The notes: generated by a model from the letters alone, not told the origin. Shown: positions 34,461 to 43,280, counted from the first letter of the stretch. The stretch: DNA of 50,946 bases from Fimenecus stercoravium (GCA_018711545.1 DVIC01000108.1:1-50946), one strand, 5' to 3'. Made by a program: numbers and translations.

Positions 34461-34480
34461 GCCGCGGATCTTTCCGCGGC
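34461..34480 (-). terminator. Terminator of the sodium:solute symporter gene
   Basis: GCCGCGGA and TCCGCGGC pair over 8 bp around a 4-base loop; on the minus strand TGCTTTTTG follows. It lies about 30 bases after the symporter stop. Confidence 0.75.
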
Positions 34481-34509
34481 CGCGTCGAAAATATCCATTT
34501 TGTATTATA

Positions 34510-36024
34510 TCACAGTTCTTCGCGTTCGACAACACCGTTGTAAAAGAAATCGGAAACTTCCCCGTCCTCCTTTTTGTGGAAAACGGCGCTCACGATCAGG
34601 CAAACGGCGACGGACGCCAGCATGGCGATGCACGCGAACAACGGGCCCTGCCCCATCAGCGTCACCACGGCGGGTGCATCCACTGAGCAGAGGTTCAGCA
34701 GCTTGCAGGAAGCCGGAATGATCGCAATGCAAAATCCCGTGAGGATACCCGCCCACGCGCCGGTCTTATTCAGCTTCTTGCAATAAAGCGCGAGCACATA
34801 GGGCGCCAAAAACGAGCCGGAGATGATGCCCCAGGAATAGCTCATCATATCGAGAATCGGCGTTTTGGTATTCGCCACAACGTAAGACAGGATGACGAAC
34901 AGGATGCAAAACAGCTTGGTCAGTTTTCCTGTCTTTTGGGTGGACATATCCTGTTTTTTGACAGCGATAAGGTCAATGGACAGCGCGCTGCCTGCGGAAA
35001 GCGTAACAGAACACAGCGTCGAGACGGACGCGGACAGCAGCAGGACGATGATCACACCCAGCAGCACGTCGGGCAAATTGGAATCGCGCAGCATATTGGG
35101 CACGATGTAATCCGCCTCGGGCATGTCGACGCCGACGGTATAATACGCATGGCAAAGCGAGCCGATAAAGTAGCCGCCGCCCGCAATCAGCAAGGCAAAC
35201 GCCGTGGAAATGATGATGCCGCGCTTTGCCTGCTTATCATCGCGAATGCCGAAATACTTTTGCACCATTTGCGGCAGCCCCCAGGTACCGAAGCTCGTCA
35301 TAAGCACCGTCGCCATCAAAGAGACCCACTGGGAAGCGTTCATATCGGGAAGCCCGGCTTCTGTGTGCGCATATTCCACAAGCCCGGAAATGCCGCCTAC
35401 ACGGTCACAGCGCACAACAAACACCAACAGCAGCACCACGCCGACCATCATCACGATGCCCTGCACAAAGTCGGCACGCGCCTGCACCAGATACCCGCCG
35501 AAGGTCACGAGCAAAATCGCAAGCACGGCGATGATGATAAGAAAGATCGTGTCGTCGATCCCCAAAAGCACGTCGGCAACGCTTGCAAGCCCGCTATAAA
35601 CGGAAGCGGAATACGGTACAAGGAACACAAAGATGACCGCGCCCGCGAACAGACGCATATTGCGGCTGCCATAGCGTTTTTCAAAAAATTCGGGCATGGT
35701 TTTGAGTTTAAGCCTGCCCGCAACATCCCGCGTGCGGCGTGCAAGCACAGCCCATGCAAGCAGCGAACCGAAAACGGCATTGCCAAGACCTGCTAAAACG
35801 CCCCACAGCCCGAAGCTCAGGCCCGTTTTTCCGGCATAGCCGATGAACATGACGGCGGAAAAATACGCCGTGCCGTAAGACAGCGCAGAAAGCCACGCGC
35901 CGGCATTCCTGCCGCCGACCGTGAAATCCGAAATGCTTTTGGACTTTCTGCCCGTCACAACGCCGATCACGATCAGCGCAAGGATATAGACCGCAACGGT
36001 CGCCCAAATGATGACCTTTTCCAT
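34510..36024 (-). CDS. Sodium:solute symporter (SSS family)
   Basis: A 504-residue protein with about thirteen membrane segments. SKSISDFTVGGRNAGAWLSALSYGTAYFSA and LKTMPEFFEKRYG near the N-terminus are family signatures, as is the later SASVSTLCSVTLSAGSAL. SSS carriers take up amino acids, pantothenate, sugars or organic acids with Na+; the substrate is not clear, although resemblance is to the PutP/PanF branch. A short hydrophilic tail ends the protein. It has a strong promoter of its own; the 113-base gap upstream is described with it. Confidence 0.9.
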   Translation of the reverse strand: MEKVIIWATVAVYILALIVIGVVTGRKSKSISDFTVGGRNAGAWLSALSYGTAYFSAVMFIGYAGKTGLSFGLWGVLAGLGNAVFGSLLAWAVLARRTRDVAGRLKLKTMPEFFEKRYGSRNMRLFAGAVIFVFLVPYSASVYSGLASVADVLLGIDDTIFLIIIAVLAILLVTFGGYLVQARADFVQGIVMMVGVVLLLVFVVRCDRVGGISGLVEYAHTEAGLPDMNASQWVSLMATVLMTSFGTWGLPQMVQKYFGIRDDKQAKRGIIISTAFALLIAGGGYFIGSLCHAYYTVGVDMPEADYIVPNMLRDSNLPDVLLGVIIVLLLSASVSTLCSVTLSAGSALSIDLIAVKKQDMSTQKTGKLTKLFCILFVILSYVVANTKTPILDMMSYSWGIISGSFLAPYVLALYCKKLNKTGAWAGILTGFCIAIIPASCKLLNLCSVDAPAVVTLMGQGPLFACIAMLASVAVCLIVSAVFHKKEDGEVSDFFYNGVVEREEL

Positions 36025-36094
36025 TTTTCCACCGACTTTATGTACTGGATTTTGACGCTTTAAAGCTTTTACCTGCTAAAGCGAACTGCCTATC

Positions 36095-36128
36095 ATTATA
36101 CCCTCTCGGCCGGCTGCGGTCAAGAGGG
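36095..36128 (-). promoter_or_regulatory. Promoter of the SSS symporter gene, with a flanking inverted repeat
   Basis: TTGACC and TATAAT on the minus strand are 17 bases apart. CCCTCT (overlapping the -35) and AGAGGG (just before the -10) form an inverted repeat across the spacer. This may be an operator or the remains of a terminator for the upstream amidohydrolase. Confidence 0.75.
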
Positions 36129-36137
36129 CAAAAACAA

Positions 36138-36929
36138 CTAAATATGCAGCTGTCTTTTGGCATTTATCGACAGAATTTTTGCTTCATCCCCGGCAGGCAG
36201 GCCGAGACTTTGGATGAAGCGCGCCTCATCCGCCGACGAGCTCCACGGCATATCGCTGCCGAGCAGCACGTGATCTGCGCCGTGCGCACGAATGATCTCG
36301 CGCGCATAGTCCGGGGGCATCCTGCCGTAAGAAAACGCGGTATCCAGATAAACCTTTGTACCGCAAAGCTCTTCCAGCACACTGTCCCATAAAAGCCAGC
36401 CGCCGAAATGCGCCGCTACAACAGGCGTATCACCGAAACAGTCGAGCACACGCAAAAGGCGCTCGGGCGGGCAGTGCACAGGGCGCGGGAAACCAATATC
36501 CACTCCGGCGTGAAATACCGTAATGAGCCCGAGTTCTGCGATATGCTCATAAATCGGGAACATCCGTTCCTCGTCCACAAAAAAGTCCTGATATTCCGGG
36601 TGCAGCTTAACGCCCTTGATCCCCGCTTCTTTGAGCCGATCCAATTCCTCAAGCGCATCGGGGCTGTCGGGGTGGACACTGCCAAAGGGTATGAGCATAT
36701 CGTCGCCCACCAGCGAAATTGCAAAATCATTGACCTTCTTTTGCTGATGCGGATTGGTAGCGATATTGAGCACGACCGCTTTTTCCATGCCGAACTTGCG
36801 CAGCGCGGGTTTTAGGTCGGACACGGCGCCGCTGTAAACGGGCGTTACGCCGCCCGCCTTTTTGGCGATCTGCGGGATCGCTTTTGCGGCGATCGGGTCT
36901 AAAAATGTATGCACATGAAAATCGATCAT
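36138..36929 (-). CDS. Metal-dependent amidohydrolase (amidohydrolase 2 / COG2159-like)
   Basis: A 263-residue TIM-barrel hydrolase or decarboxylase-type protein. Metal ligands are visible: IDFHVHTF (H4, H6), KLHPEYQDF, TVFHAGVDIG, VAAHFGG and the catalytic LLGSDMPWSS aspartate. Natural substrate is unknown; the family includes ACMSD-like decarboxylases and diverse hydrolases. It lies 14 bases after typA with an AAGAAGG site, so it is probably co-transcribed with it, though no functional link is apparent. Confidence 0.83.
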   Translation of the reverse strand: MIDFHVHTFLDPIAAKAIPQIAKKAGGVTPVYSGAVSDLKPALRKFGMEKAVVLNIATNPHQQKKVNDFAISLVGDDMLIPFGSVHPDSPDALEELDRLKEAGIKGVKLHPEYQDFFVDEERMFPIYEHIAELGLITVFHAGVDIGFPRPVHCPPERLLRVLDCFGDTPVVAAHFGGWLLWDSVLEELCGTKVYLDTAFSYGRMPPDYAREIIRAHGADHVLLGSDMPWSSSADEARFIQSLGLPAGDEAKILSINAKRQLHI

Positions 36930-36943
36930 CTGCCGTACCTTCT

Positions 36944-38767
36944 TTACGATTTCTGCCTTGCCTGCGCCTTCATGCGCTGCTCTTTCGAAAGGATACGCTT
37001 ACGCAGGCGGATAGCGTGCGGCGTGACCTCCACAAGCTCGTCGTCCTTGATGAACTCCATGGACTGCTCCAGACTGAGCACCGTATGCGGCACCAGACGC
37101 AGCGCATCATCTGAACCCGCAGCACGTGTGTTCGTCAAATGCTTTTGCTTGCAGACATTGCAGACGATATCTTCATTCTTTGCACATTCACCGACGATCA
37201 TACCCTCATACACCGGCACACCGGGGCCGACGAACAGCCGTCCGCGGTCCTGCGTGTTGAAAAGCCCGTAGGCGGTCGTCTCGCCCGCTTCGTGTACGAT
37301 GATCGAGCCGCGCTCGCGTGTTTGGATCTCGCCTTTATACGGCTCATAGCCAGCAAAAAGGTTATTCATGATGCCGTTGCCGTTGGTATCCGTCATAAAT
37401 TCGGAACGGTAGCCGATCAATCCCCGCGCAGGAATGCGAAATTCGAGATGCGTGGCGCCCCCGTCGCGCGTACCCATGTTCTCAAGCTCACCGCGCCGCG
37501 CACCGATTTTCTGCATGACGGCGCCGACATATTCCTCCGGCACTTCTACGATCAATAGCTCAATAGGTTCCAAAAGCTGCCCGTTTTCGGTTTTCGTGAT
37601 GACCTGCGGACGCGAGACCTGAAATTCGTAATTTTCACGGCGCATCGTTTCAATGAGGATGGAAAGGTGCAGCTCGCCGCGCCCGGAGACCTTGAAGCAG
37701 TCCGTGGAATCCGTCTCCTCGACGCGCATGCTGACGTTCGTTTCGACTTCCTTAAACAGACGGTCGCGCAAATTACGCGAGGTGACGTACTTGCCGTCCT
37801 GCCCAGCAAAGGGACTGTCGTTGACCATAAAATTCATCGAAATGGTCGGCTCGTCGATCTTTACAAAAGGCAGCGGCTCAACGCAGTCCGGCGCGCAGAT
37901 GGTCTCCCCGATGTTGAGATCGGCAATCCCCGAAACGCAGATGATATCGCCTACGGCGGCTTCCTCCACCTCTACGCGCTTGAGCCCCTCGAATTGATAA
38001 AGCCGAGAGATCTTGACGTTCTCCTGACTGCCGTCGGTCTTGCACAGAACAACGCTGTCGTTGCGGTGGATCCTGCCGCGTTCAATGCGACCGACCCCGA
38101 TACGCCCGATATAATCGTCATAGTCAAGGCTTGAAAACAGCACCTGCAAGGGCGCGTCGATGTCGCCCTCGGGCGAGTCGATGTTTTCCAAAATAGATTC
38201 AAACAGCGGGCGCATATCCCCTTCGCGCACATCAGGGTCAAGCGACGAATAACCGTCCTTTGCAGAAGCGTACACCACGGGGAAATCGATCTGGTCGTCG
38301 TTTGCGCCAAGCTCGATAAACAAGTCGAGCACCTCGTCTACGACCTCCGCAGGCCGCGCGCCGGGGCGATCGATCTTATTGACGACCACAATGACCTTTT
38401 TGCTAAGCGCCAGCGCCTTGCGCAGCACGAAGCGCGTTTGGGGCATACAGCCCTCGAATGCATCTACCAAGAGCAGAACGCCGTCCACCATCGTGAGGAT
38501 ACGTTCCACCTCGCCGCCGAAGTCGGCGTGGCCGGGCGTGTCTACGATATTGATCTTTACACCGTTATAGTGCACGGACGTGTTCTTAGACAAAATGGTG
38601 ATACCGCGCTCGCGTTCAAGGGCATTGGAGTCCATTACGCGCTCCTGAACGACCTCGTTCTGCCGAAAGATACCGCTTTGCTTCAAAAGCTCGTCCACCA
38701 GCGTCGTCTTGCCGTGGTCAACGTGGGCAATGATCGCGATATTCCGTAAATTCTCTCTGCACCTCAA
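36944..38767 (-). CDS. typA: Ribosome-associated GTPase TypA/BipA
   Basis: A 607-residue translational GTPase involved in ribosome assembly under stress. It has NIAIIAHVDHGKTTLVDELL (G1), ERGITI (G2), DTPGHADFGGEVERIL (G3), NKIDRPGARPAEV (G4) and YASAKDG (G5), then EF-G-like domains and the TypA-specific C-terminal end. The TTG start has AAGGTGA upstream and gives a start like the family's MxxRxxLRNIAIIAHVDHG. The frame opens 17 codons earlier, but that stretch overlaps the promoter and lies before the likely transcription start. Confidence 0.95.
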   Translation of the reverse strand: MRCRENLRNIAIIAHVDHGKTTLVDELLKQSGIFRQNEVVQERVMDSNALERERGITILSKNTSVHYNGVKINIVDTPGHADFGGEVERILTMVDGVLLLVDAFEGCMPQTRFVLRKALALSKKVIVVVNKIDRPGARPAEVVDEVLDLFIELGANDDQIDFPVVYASAKDGYSSLDPDVREGDMRPLFESILENIDSPEGDIDAPLQVLFSSLDYDDYIGRIGVGRIERGRIHRNDSVVLCKTDGSQENVKISRLYQFEGLKRVEVEEAAVGDIICVSGIADLNIGETICAPDCVEPLPFVKIDEPTISMNFMVNDSPFAGQDGKYVTSRNLRDRLFKEVETNVSMRVEETDSTDCFKVSGRGELHLSILIETMRRENYEFQVSRPQVITKTENGQLLEPIELLIVEVPEEYVGAVMQKIGARRGELENMGTRDGGATHLEFRIPARGLIGYRSEFMTDTNGNGIMNNLFAGYEPYKGEIQTRERGSIIVHEAGETTAYGLFNTQDRGRLFVGPGVPVYEGMIVGECAKNEDIVCNVCKQKHLTNTRAAGSDDALRLVPHTVLSLEQSMEFIKDDELVEVTPHAIRLRKRILSKEQRMKAQARQKS

Positions 38768-38808
38768 AAAATTCACCTTCACACTTGTTCTTTCATTTAC
38801 GACCAAAT

Positions 38809-38837
38809 ATTCTACCATGAATAAGGGCGCTTTACAA
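38809..38837 (-). promoter_or_regulatory. Promoter of typA
   Basis: TTGTAA and TAGAAT on the minus strand are 17 bases apart, with extended TGG before the -10. Transcription would begin near 38802, which excludes the upstream in-frame starts of typA. Confidence 0.72.
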
Positions 38838-38860
38838 GCGACGAAAGCGAAATATTTGCC

Positions 38861-38889
38861 TTTACATCCTTTCGCTTTTTAGGTAGAAT
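38861..38889 (+). promoter_or_regulatory. Promoter of the glycosidase operon
   Basis: TTTACA and TAGAAT are separated by 17 bases; the -10 is followed by ATACC, and the ATG lies about 45 bases downstream. It is back-to-back with the typA promoter, which has the same GGTAGAATAT core. Confidence 0.65.
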
Positions 38890-38934
38890 ATACCAAGGCG
38901 GCACACGTCGATTTTGTTGAAATGAGGTATAGGT

Positions 38935-40584
38935 ATGGCTGAAACCGTGCGCGCGTGCCTTTGCACGTCGCTTGAAAAAATCTTTCCGACCGACGAAGTA
39001 CATCACGCAGGTACACTGTGCTTTTCCATGCTGCAAAACGAAAAAAAATCCTTCCAGCTTGCAGTGCGCGCCGAAAAAGGTGCGGTGATCACATGGGACG
39101 TACAATCGCCGCTTTCGGCGCACACACGCGCATTTTTTGTGCGCATGATGCCCACAGGCTTAAACGCGCCTAAAAAATCGGATGATTTTTATATTTCCAA
39201 AAACAAAACCGAATATCCCGACCTGCTAACACCGCTTTCCGAGAATCGCTGCACGGCGGAATATGACGGGCAGAATGTCATTTGGTTTGAAATCGGCGGC
39301 GAACAGCTTCCGGCCGGAAAGCACGAATTGGAGTTCTCGGTACGCACGGGTGAAAGCGAACCGGCAGTCTGCTGCGCGGAGATCGAAGTTCTGCCGGTCT
39401 CCCTGCCGCAGCAAACGCTTATTTATACGAACTGGTTTCACACGGACTGCCTGATGCGCCATTATGGGTTCGAGGCGTTCTCAGACGAATACTGGCGCGT
39501 AACGGAAAACTTTTTGCGCACAGCGCATGAATACGGCATGAACTGCGTGCTCACCCCGCTGTTTACGCCGCCGCTCGACACCAAGGTGGGCGGCGAGCGC
39601 CCCACGGTGCAGCTTGTGGACGTTACGGTCACAGGCAAAGACACCTATGCCTTTGGCTTTGATAAGCTGAAAACGTGGGTGGAAATGTGCCGTCGCTGCG
39701 GGATCGAGTATTTTGAAATGAGCCACTTCTTCACACAGTGGGGTGCAAAGCACGCGCCGAAGATCATGGCAAAAAAGGACGGCGCTGTGGTACAGATCTT
39801 CGGCTGGAAAACGCGCGCCGCCGGGAAAGCTTACCGCAGATTCCTTGCACAATTCGCAAAAGCGCTTATCGCTGTGATCGACGAATTAGGGCTCCGCAAG
39901 CAGTGTATTTTCCACGTCTCCGACGAGCCGAACGTGGGGCAGATTCGCACCTACAAAAAGGCGGCGCGGATCGTACACGAAAACTTTGGGGATTTCAAAA
40001 TTATCGACGCGCTTTCCGATTATAAGCTGTACGCCAAGGGGCTTATCCAAACGCCGGTCCCCGCTAATGATCACATTGAAAAATTCATAGGAAAAGTCCC
40101 GGAGCTTTGGACGTACTACTGCTGTGTGCAGGCGGACAGCTATGTTTCCAACCGTTTTTTCTCGATGCCGTCGCTGCGCAACCGCGTTTTGGGACTGCAA
40201 CTGTATAAATATAACGTCAAAGGCTTCCTGCACTGGGGTTACAATTTCTATTTTTCCCGTTTTTCCGTTCGGCAGATCGACCCGTTCCAAGTCACCGACG
40301 CGGGCGACGCCTTTTCTTCGGGCGACAGCTTTGTTGTCTATCCGGGGAAAGACGGCAGTCCCCTTTTGTCGCTGCGCCTGCCGGTATTCTACGACGGTCT
40401 CCAAGATATGCGTGCTTTGCAGCTTTTGGAATCGCTTGCCGGGCGCGAAAAGACAATGCAGATTTTGGAAGAAGGGCTCAAAGAGCCTCTGACTTTCAGC
40501 TGTTACCGCCATGAAGATGCCTGGCTGCTCGATTTACGCGAGCGTGTCAACCGCGCCATCATGCAATACACAGCGGAAAAATAG
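38935..40584 (+). CDS. DUF4091 / GH123-like glycoside hydrolase, cytoplasmic
   Basis: A 549-residue protein. Residues 1-155 are a beta-rich N-terminal domain; a TIM-barrel-like part follows from about 160. CIFHVSDEPNVGQIRTYKKA carries the adjacent Asp-Glu pair (D330-E331) found as catalytic acid and partner in GH123 N-acetylgalactosaminidases. The C-terminal DUF4091 stretch has GFLHWGYNFYFSRFS, GDSFVVYPG and SLRLPVFYDGLQDMRAL. There is no signal peptide or anchor. It is followed 23 bases later by a GH89 gene, so a host-type glycan with HexNAc ends is the likely substrate. Exact sugar specificity is inferred, not shown. Confidence 0.82.
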   Translation: MAETVRACLCTSLEKIFPTDEVHHAGTLCFSMLQNEKKSFQLAVRAEKGAVITWDVQSPLSAHTRAFFVRMMPTGLNAPKKSDDFYISKNKTEYPDLLTPLSENRCTAEYDGQNVIWFEIGGEQLPAGKHELEFSVRTGESEPAVCCAEIEVLPVSLPQQTLIYTNWFHTDCLMRHYGFEAFSDEYWRVTENFLRTAHEYGMNCVLTPLFTPPLDTKVGGERPTVQLVDVTVTGKDTYAFGFDKLKTWVEMCRRCGIEYFEMSHFFTQWGAKHAPKIMAKKDGAVVQIFGWKTRAAGKAYRRFLAQFAKALIAVIDELGLRKQCIFHVSDEPNVGQIRTYKKAARIVHENFGDFKIIDALSDYKLYAKGLIQTPVPANDHIEKFIGKVPELWTYYCCVQADSYVSNRFFSMPSLRNRVLGLQLYKYNVKGFLHWGYNFYFSRFSVRQIDPFQVTDAGDAFSSGDSFVVYPGKDGSPLLSLRLPVFYDGLQDMRALQLLESLAGREKTMQILEEGLKEPLTFSCYRHEDAWLLDLRERVNRAIMQYTAEK

Positions 40585-40607
40585 GCATTACATACCGGAG
40601 GAAACCA

Positions 40608-42734
40608 ATGGATACTGTTTTAAGAGGGTTTTTGACACGCAACCTGCCGTTTGTGGCGGATCGTATTCGGATCACGCTTACGGAAGACGGCAAAAACGAC
40701 CATTTTTGTGTTTCTTTTAAAGGCGGGTTTTTATTTGTCAAGGCAAATTCCCGCGTTGCCGCCGCCAACGGGATCTACACGTATCTCAAGCAGGTCTGCC
40801 GCGTCAACCTTTCCTGGTGCGGCAACGAAGCGCTGCAGATAGACGAGCTTATCCCTTTTATGGGTACCATTGAGAAAACGATCGAGCAAAAATACCGCGT
40901 TTACATGAACTACTGCACGCTCGACTACACCATGTGCTGGTGGGACTTTGCACGCTGGGAGCGCGAAATTGATTTTATGGCGATGAACGGCATCAACATG
41001 CCGCTTTGCGTCATCGGCGCGGAAGCGGTCTGGTTTGAGGCGCTGCTTTCGTTTGGCTTTACGGAAGATGAGGCGCTTTCCACCATTTCAGGCCCTGCCT
41101 TTTGGGCATGGCAGCTGATGACAAATATTGAAGGGTACCTGCCGCCGAAAGACAAATCCTATGTTTACGAGCGGCTGGAGCTCGGAAAAAAGATCTTAGC
41201 GCGCGTGCTGGAATTCGGAATGCTGCCGATCCAGCAGGGCTTTTCCGGGCATGTGCCGATGCTGCTGCGGGAAAAATACCCCAACGCAAATATCCTGCCG
41301 AAAAACGGCTGGTGCCTTTATCCGAAAACGGCGCAGCTCGATCCACTTGACCCGTTGTTTTCAAAGTTCGGGCAGAAATACCTGCAAACCCTTGACAGAC
41401 TTTTAGGCAATCACCATTTCCTTGCGTGCGACCCGTTTCACGAGGGCACACCGCCCAAAAACAGTTTCTTCTATCTGCGGCGTGTCGGGCAGGCGATCGA
41501 CCGCCTGTACCGCGAATTTGACGAGCAGTCCGTTTGGGTCATGCAGGCATGGACACTGCGCAAGCACATTGTGAATGCCGTACCGAAAGACCGCCTTTTG
41601 ATCCTTGACCTCAATTCCGAGCGCACAAAGTCCACCCGCAACCTTTGGGGATACGCGGTCGTGGCGGGCATGCTGCACAATTTCGGCGGCAAGAACGCCA
41701 TGCAGGGCAAACTCTCCATACATTGCAAAAACCCGTATATGCAGCTTAAAAAGCGCGGTGCAAATGTGGTCGGTTCGGGACTTTTCATGGAAGGCATCGA
41801 GCAAAATCCCGTGGTTTATGACTTGCAGTTTGCGCTGTTGACCGAAAGCGGAGAAATCGACCTGAACCGCTGGCTGGACGACTACATTGAACGCCGCTAC
41901 GGCGCATATTCCGACACGCTGCGCAAGGCATGGGACATTCTGCTTTCCACCTGTTACCGCGACAGCGGCTACAAGGAAAACGAGGTCGGCTCTACGCTTT
42001 GTGCGCGCCCGCTGATGGATCCGAAAAAAACAGGGCCTTGCGACTACACGAAGCTGTTTTACGATCCGAAGCTGCTTGAAAAAGCCCTGCCGCTGTTTTT
42101 GTCCGTAAAAGAGCAATTCAGCGCATCGGACGGATATCGATATGACGTTTGCGATTTGACACGGCAGATATTGAGCAATCGCTTCCATACGAATCAGGCT
42201 CAATTTGCAGAAGCATTCGCAAAAAAAGACATCACGAAAGCCGAACATCTCGCAAAAGAGCAAATGGATCTGCTTGCAGACCTCGACACGTTTTTAGGGC
42301 TGCGGAAAAACTTCACACTTGCGCGCTGGATCAACGACGCGCACCGTCTTGCGCAAAGCGAATGGGAAAAAGCGTATTTTGATCAGAATGCGCGCACGCT
42401 CGTCACCGTTTGGGGCGACATAAACGGCGACTGCTCGGCGCTTTATGACTATGCGTGGCGCGAGTGGAACGGGCTCATCGCCGAATACTACGCGGTACGC
42501 TGGCAGCGGTTTTACAATGAAGCGATCTGCGCGCTGCAAGAGAATCGCCCGTTTGTGACCGAAGCGGGAAAATTCGTGTGCGAACGCCCGCGCTATGATG
42601 CAACGCCTTTTTGGAACGACCTGTTTGCCTTTGAAAAGAATTGGTGCGAAACGTATTCCGAATATCCCGAACCCGAAAGCCGAGACGTGCTGCCGGAGGC
42701 TGTCCGCCTTGCGGAAAAATGGGAAATCGGATAA
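40608..42734 (+). CDS. Alpha-N-acetylglucosaminidase (GH89), cytoplasmic
   Basis: A 708-residue enzyme of the NAGLU family that removes alpha-linked GlcNAc. Diagnostic are YRVYMNYCTLDYTMCWWDFARWERE starting near residue 96 (broken by only conservative changes from NAGLU), the catalytic acid in CDPFHEGTPP (E279) and the nucleophile in LFMEGIEQNPVVYDL (E395); the spacing of 116 residues fits the family. The N-terminal small domain is short and there is no signal peptide, carbohydrate-binding module or anchor, unlike many gut GH89 proteins. CCGGAGGAAACC precedes the ATG. It belongs to an operon with the DUF4091/GH123-like gene. Confidence 0.92.
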   Translation: MDTVLRGFLTRNLPFVADRIRITLTEDGKNDHFCVSFKGGFLFVKANSRVAAANGIYTYLKQVCRVNLSWCGNEALQIDELIPFMGTIEKTIEQKYRVYMNYCTLDYTMCWWDFARWEREIDFMAMNGINMPLCVIGAEAVWFEALLSFGFTEDEALSTISGPAFWAWQLMTNIEGYLPPKDKSYVYERLELGKKILARVLEFGMLPIQQGFSGHVPMLLREKYPNANILPKNGWCLYPKTAQLDPLDPLFSKFGQKYLQTLDRLLGNHHFLACDPFHEGTPPKNSFFYLRRVGQAIDRLYREFDEQSVWVMQAWTLRKHIVNAVPKDRLLILDLNSERTKSTRNLWGYAVVAGMLHNFGGKNAMQGKLSIHCKNPYMQLKKRGANVVGSGLFMEGIEQNPVVYDLQFALLTESGEIDLNRWLDDYIERRYGAYSDTLRKAWDILLSTCYRDSGYKENEVGSTLCARPLMDPKKTGPCDYTKLFYDPKLLEKALPLFLSVKEQFSASDGYRYDVCDLTRQILSNRFHTNQAQFAEAFAKKDITKAEHLAKEQMDLLADLDTFLGLRKNFTLARWINDAHRLAQSEWEKAYFDQNARTLVTVWGDINGDCSALYDYAWREWNGLIAEYYAVRWQRFYNEAICALQENRPFVTEAGKFVCERPRYDATPFWNDLFAFEKNWCETYSEYPEPESRDVLPEAVRLAEKWEIG

Positions 42735-42752
42735 TAAAGAAAAAGGCAAGAA

Positions 42753-42780
42753 AAAAGAGCAGCCGAACGGCTGCTCTTTT
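42753..42780. terminator. Bidirectional terminator between the glycosidase operon and rplS
   Basis: AAAAGAGCAGCC and GGCTGCTCTTTT pair perfectly over 12 bp around GAAC, with A/T tracts at both ends. It closes the rightward glycosidase operon and the leftward rplS transcript. Confidence 0.92.
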
Positions 42781-42792
42781 GCTTTTGCAAAC

Positions 42793-43134
42793 TCAGATCT
42801 GCTCTTTGACCTTTGCCGACTTACCGACGCGGTCACGAAGATAGTACAGCTTGCTTCTGCGCACCTTACCGGAGCGGACAAGCTCAACCTTTGCCACGTT
42901 GGGGGAATTCACGGGGAACACACGCTCCACGCCGACGCCGTAGGAAACGCGGCGGACGGTAAAGGTCTCCGAAACCCCGCTGCCCTTGACAGCGATGATC
43001 GTGCCTTCAAAAACCTGGATTCTCTCGCGCTCGCCTTCACGGATCTTGACGTGTACTCTCACGACGTCGCCGACCTTGATGTGGGGGCGCTCTTCTTTGA
43101 TCATACCCTCGGTGATTACTTTCAATGCGTCCAT
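42793..43134 (-). CDS. rplS: Ribosomal protein L19
   Basis: A 113-residue 50S protein at the 30S-50S interface. It shows RPHIKVGDVVRVHVKI, RIQVFEGTIIAVKGSG, TFTVRRVSYGVGVERVFPVNSP and the C-terminal KVRRSKLYYLRDRVGKSAKVKE. CAGGAGGA lies before the ATG; the frame extends 12 codons upstream over the site itself. It is alone here: the usual trmD/rimM partners upstream and signal peptidase/rbgA downstream are not adjacent. Confidence 0.97.
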   Translation of the reverse strand: MDALKVITEGMIKEERPHIKVGDVVRVHVKIREGERERIQVFEGTIIAVKGSGVSETFTVRRVSYGVGVERVFPVNSPNVAKVELVRSGKVRRSKLYYLRDRVGKSAKVKEQI

Positions 43135-43144
43135 TCTAAGTCCT

Positions 43145-43280
43145 CCTGTTTTTTTCAGGCGTTCGTGCATTTCTCGAAATACAGAGGACCGCCAGCTTTA
43201 ATGCTGCCATTAACTGCCGTTGGAACGGTGCCAACGCAAAATTGCTTAGATATATTAGCACAGAGAGCGTAAAAAAGCAA
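43145..43280 (-). promoter_or_regulatory. Promoter and about 110-base leader of rplS
   Basis: On the minus strand TTGCTT and TAATAT are 17 bases apart (43252-43280), with extended TGC. The leader to the ATG is about 110 bases and contains the hairpin CGTTGG/CCAACG (43218-43236). A second possible promoter, TTGACT-17-CATACT, lies further upstream near 43350-43378, and between them stands a GGTTTTAAAACC palindrome. L19 leaders with regulatory structure are known in Firmicutes; I cannot confirm a match by eye. Confidence 0.5.

Noticed and set aside
34936..35796. His/Gln-rich 286-residue frame opposite the sodium symporter
   Set aside because: Antisense composition artefact of a membrane protein gene; no start site.
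38768..38818. Longer typA start
   Set aside because: It overlaps the predicted -10 and transcript start; the TTG with AAGGTGA gives a typical TypA N-terminus.
41403..42263. A 286-residue minus-strand frame opposite the GH89 gene
   Set aside because: No ribosome site or recognisable motif, while the sense frame has full GH89 signatures.
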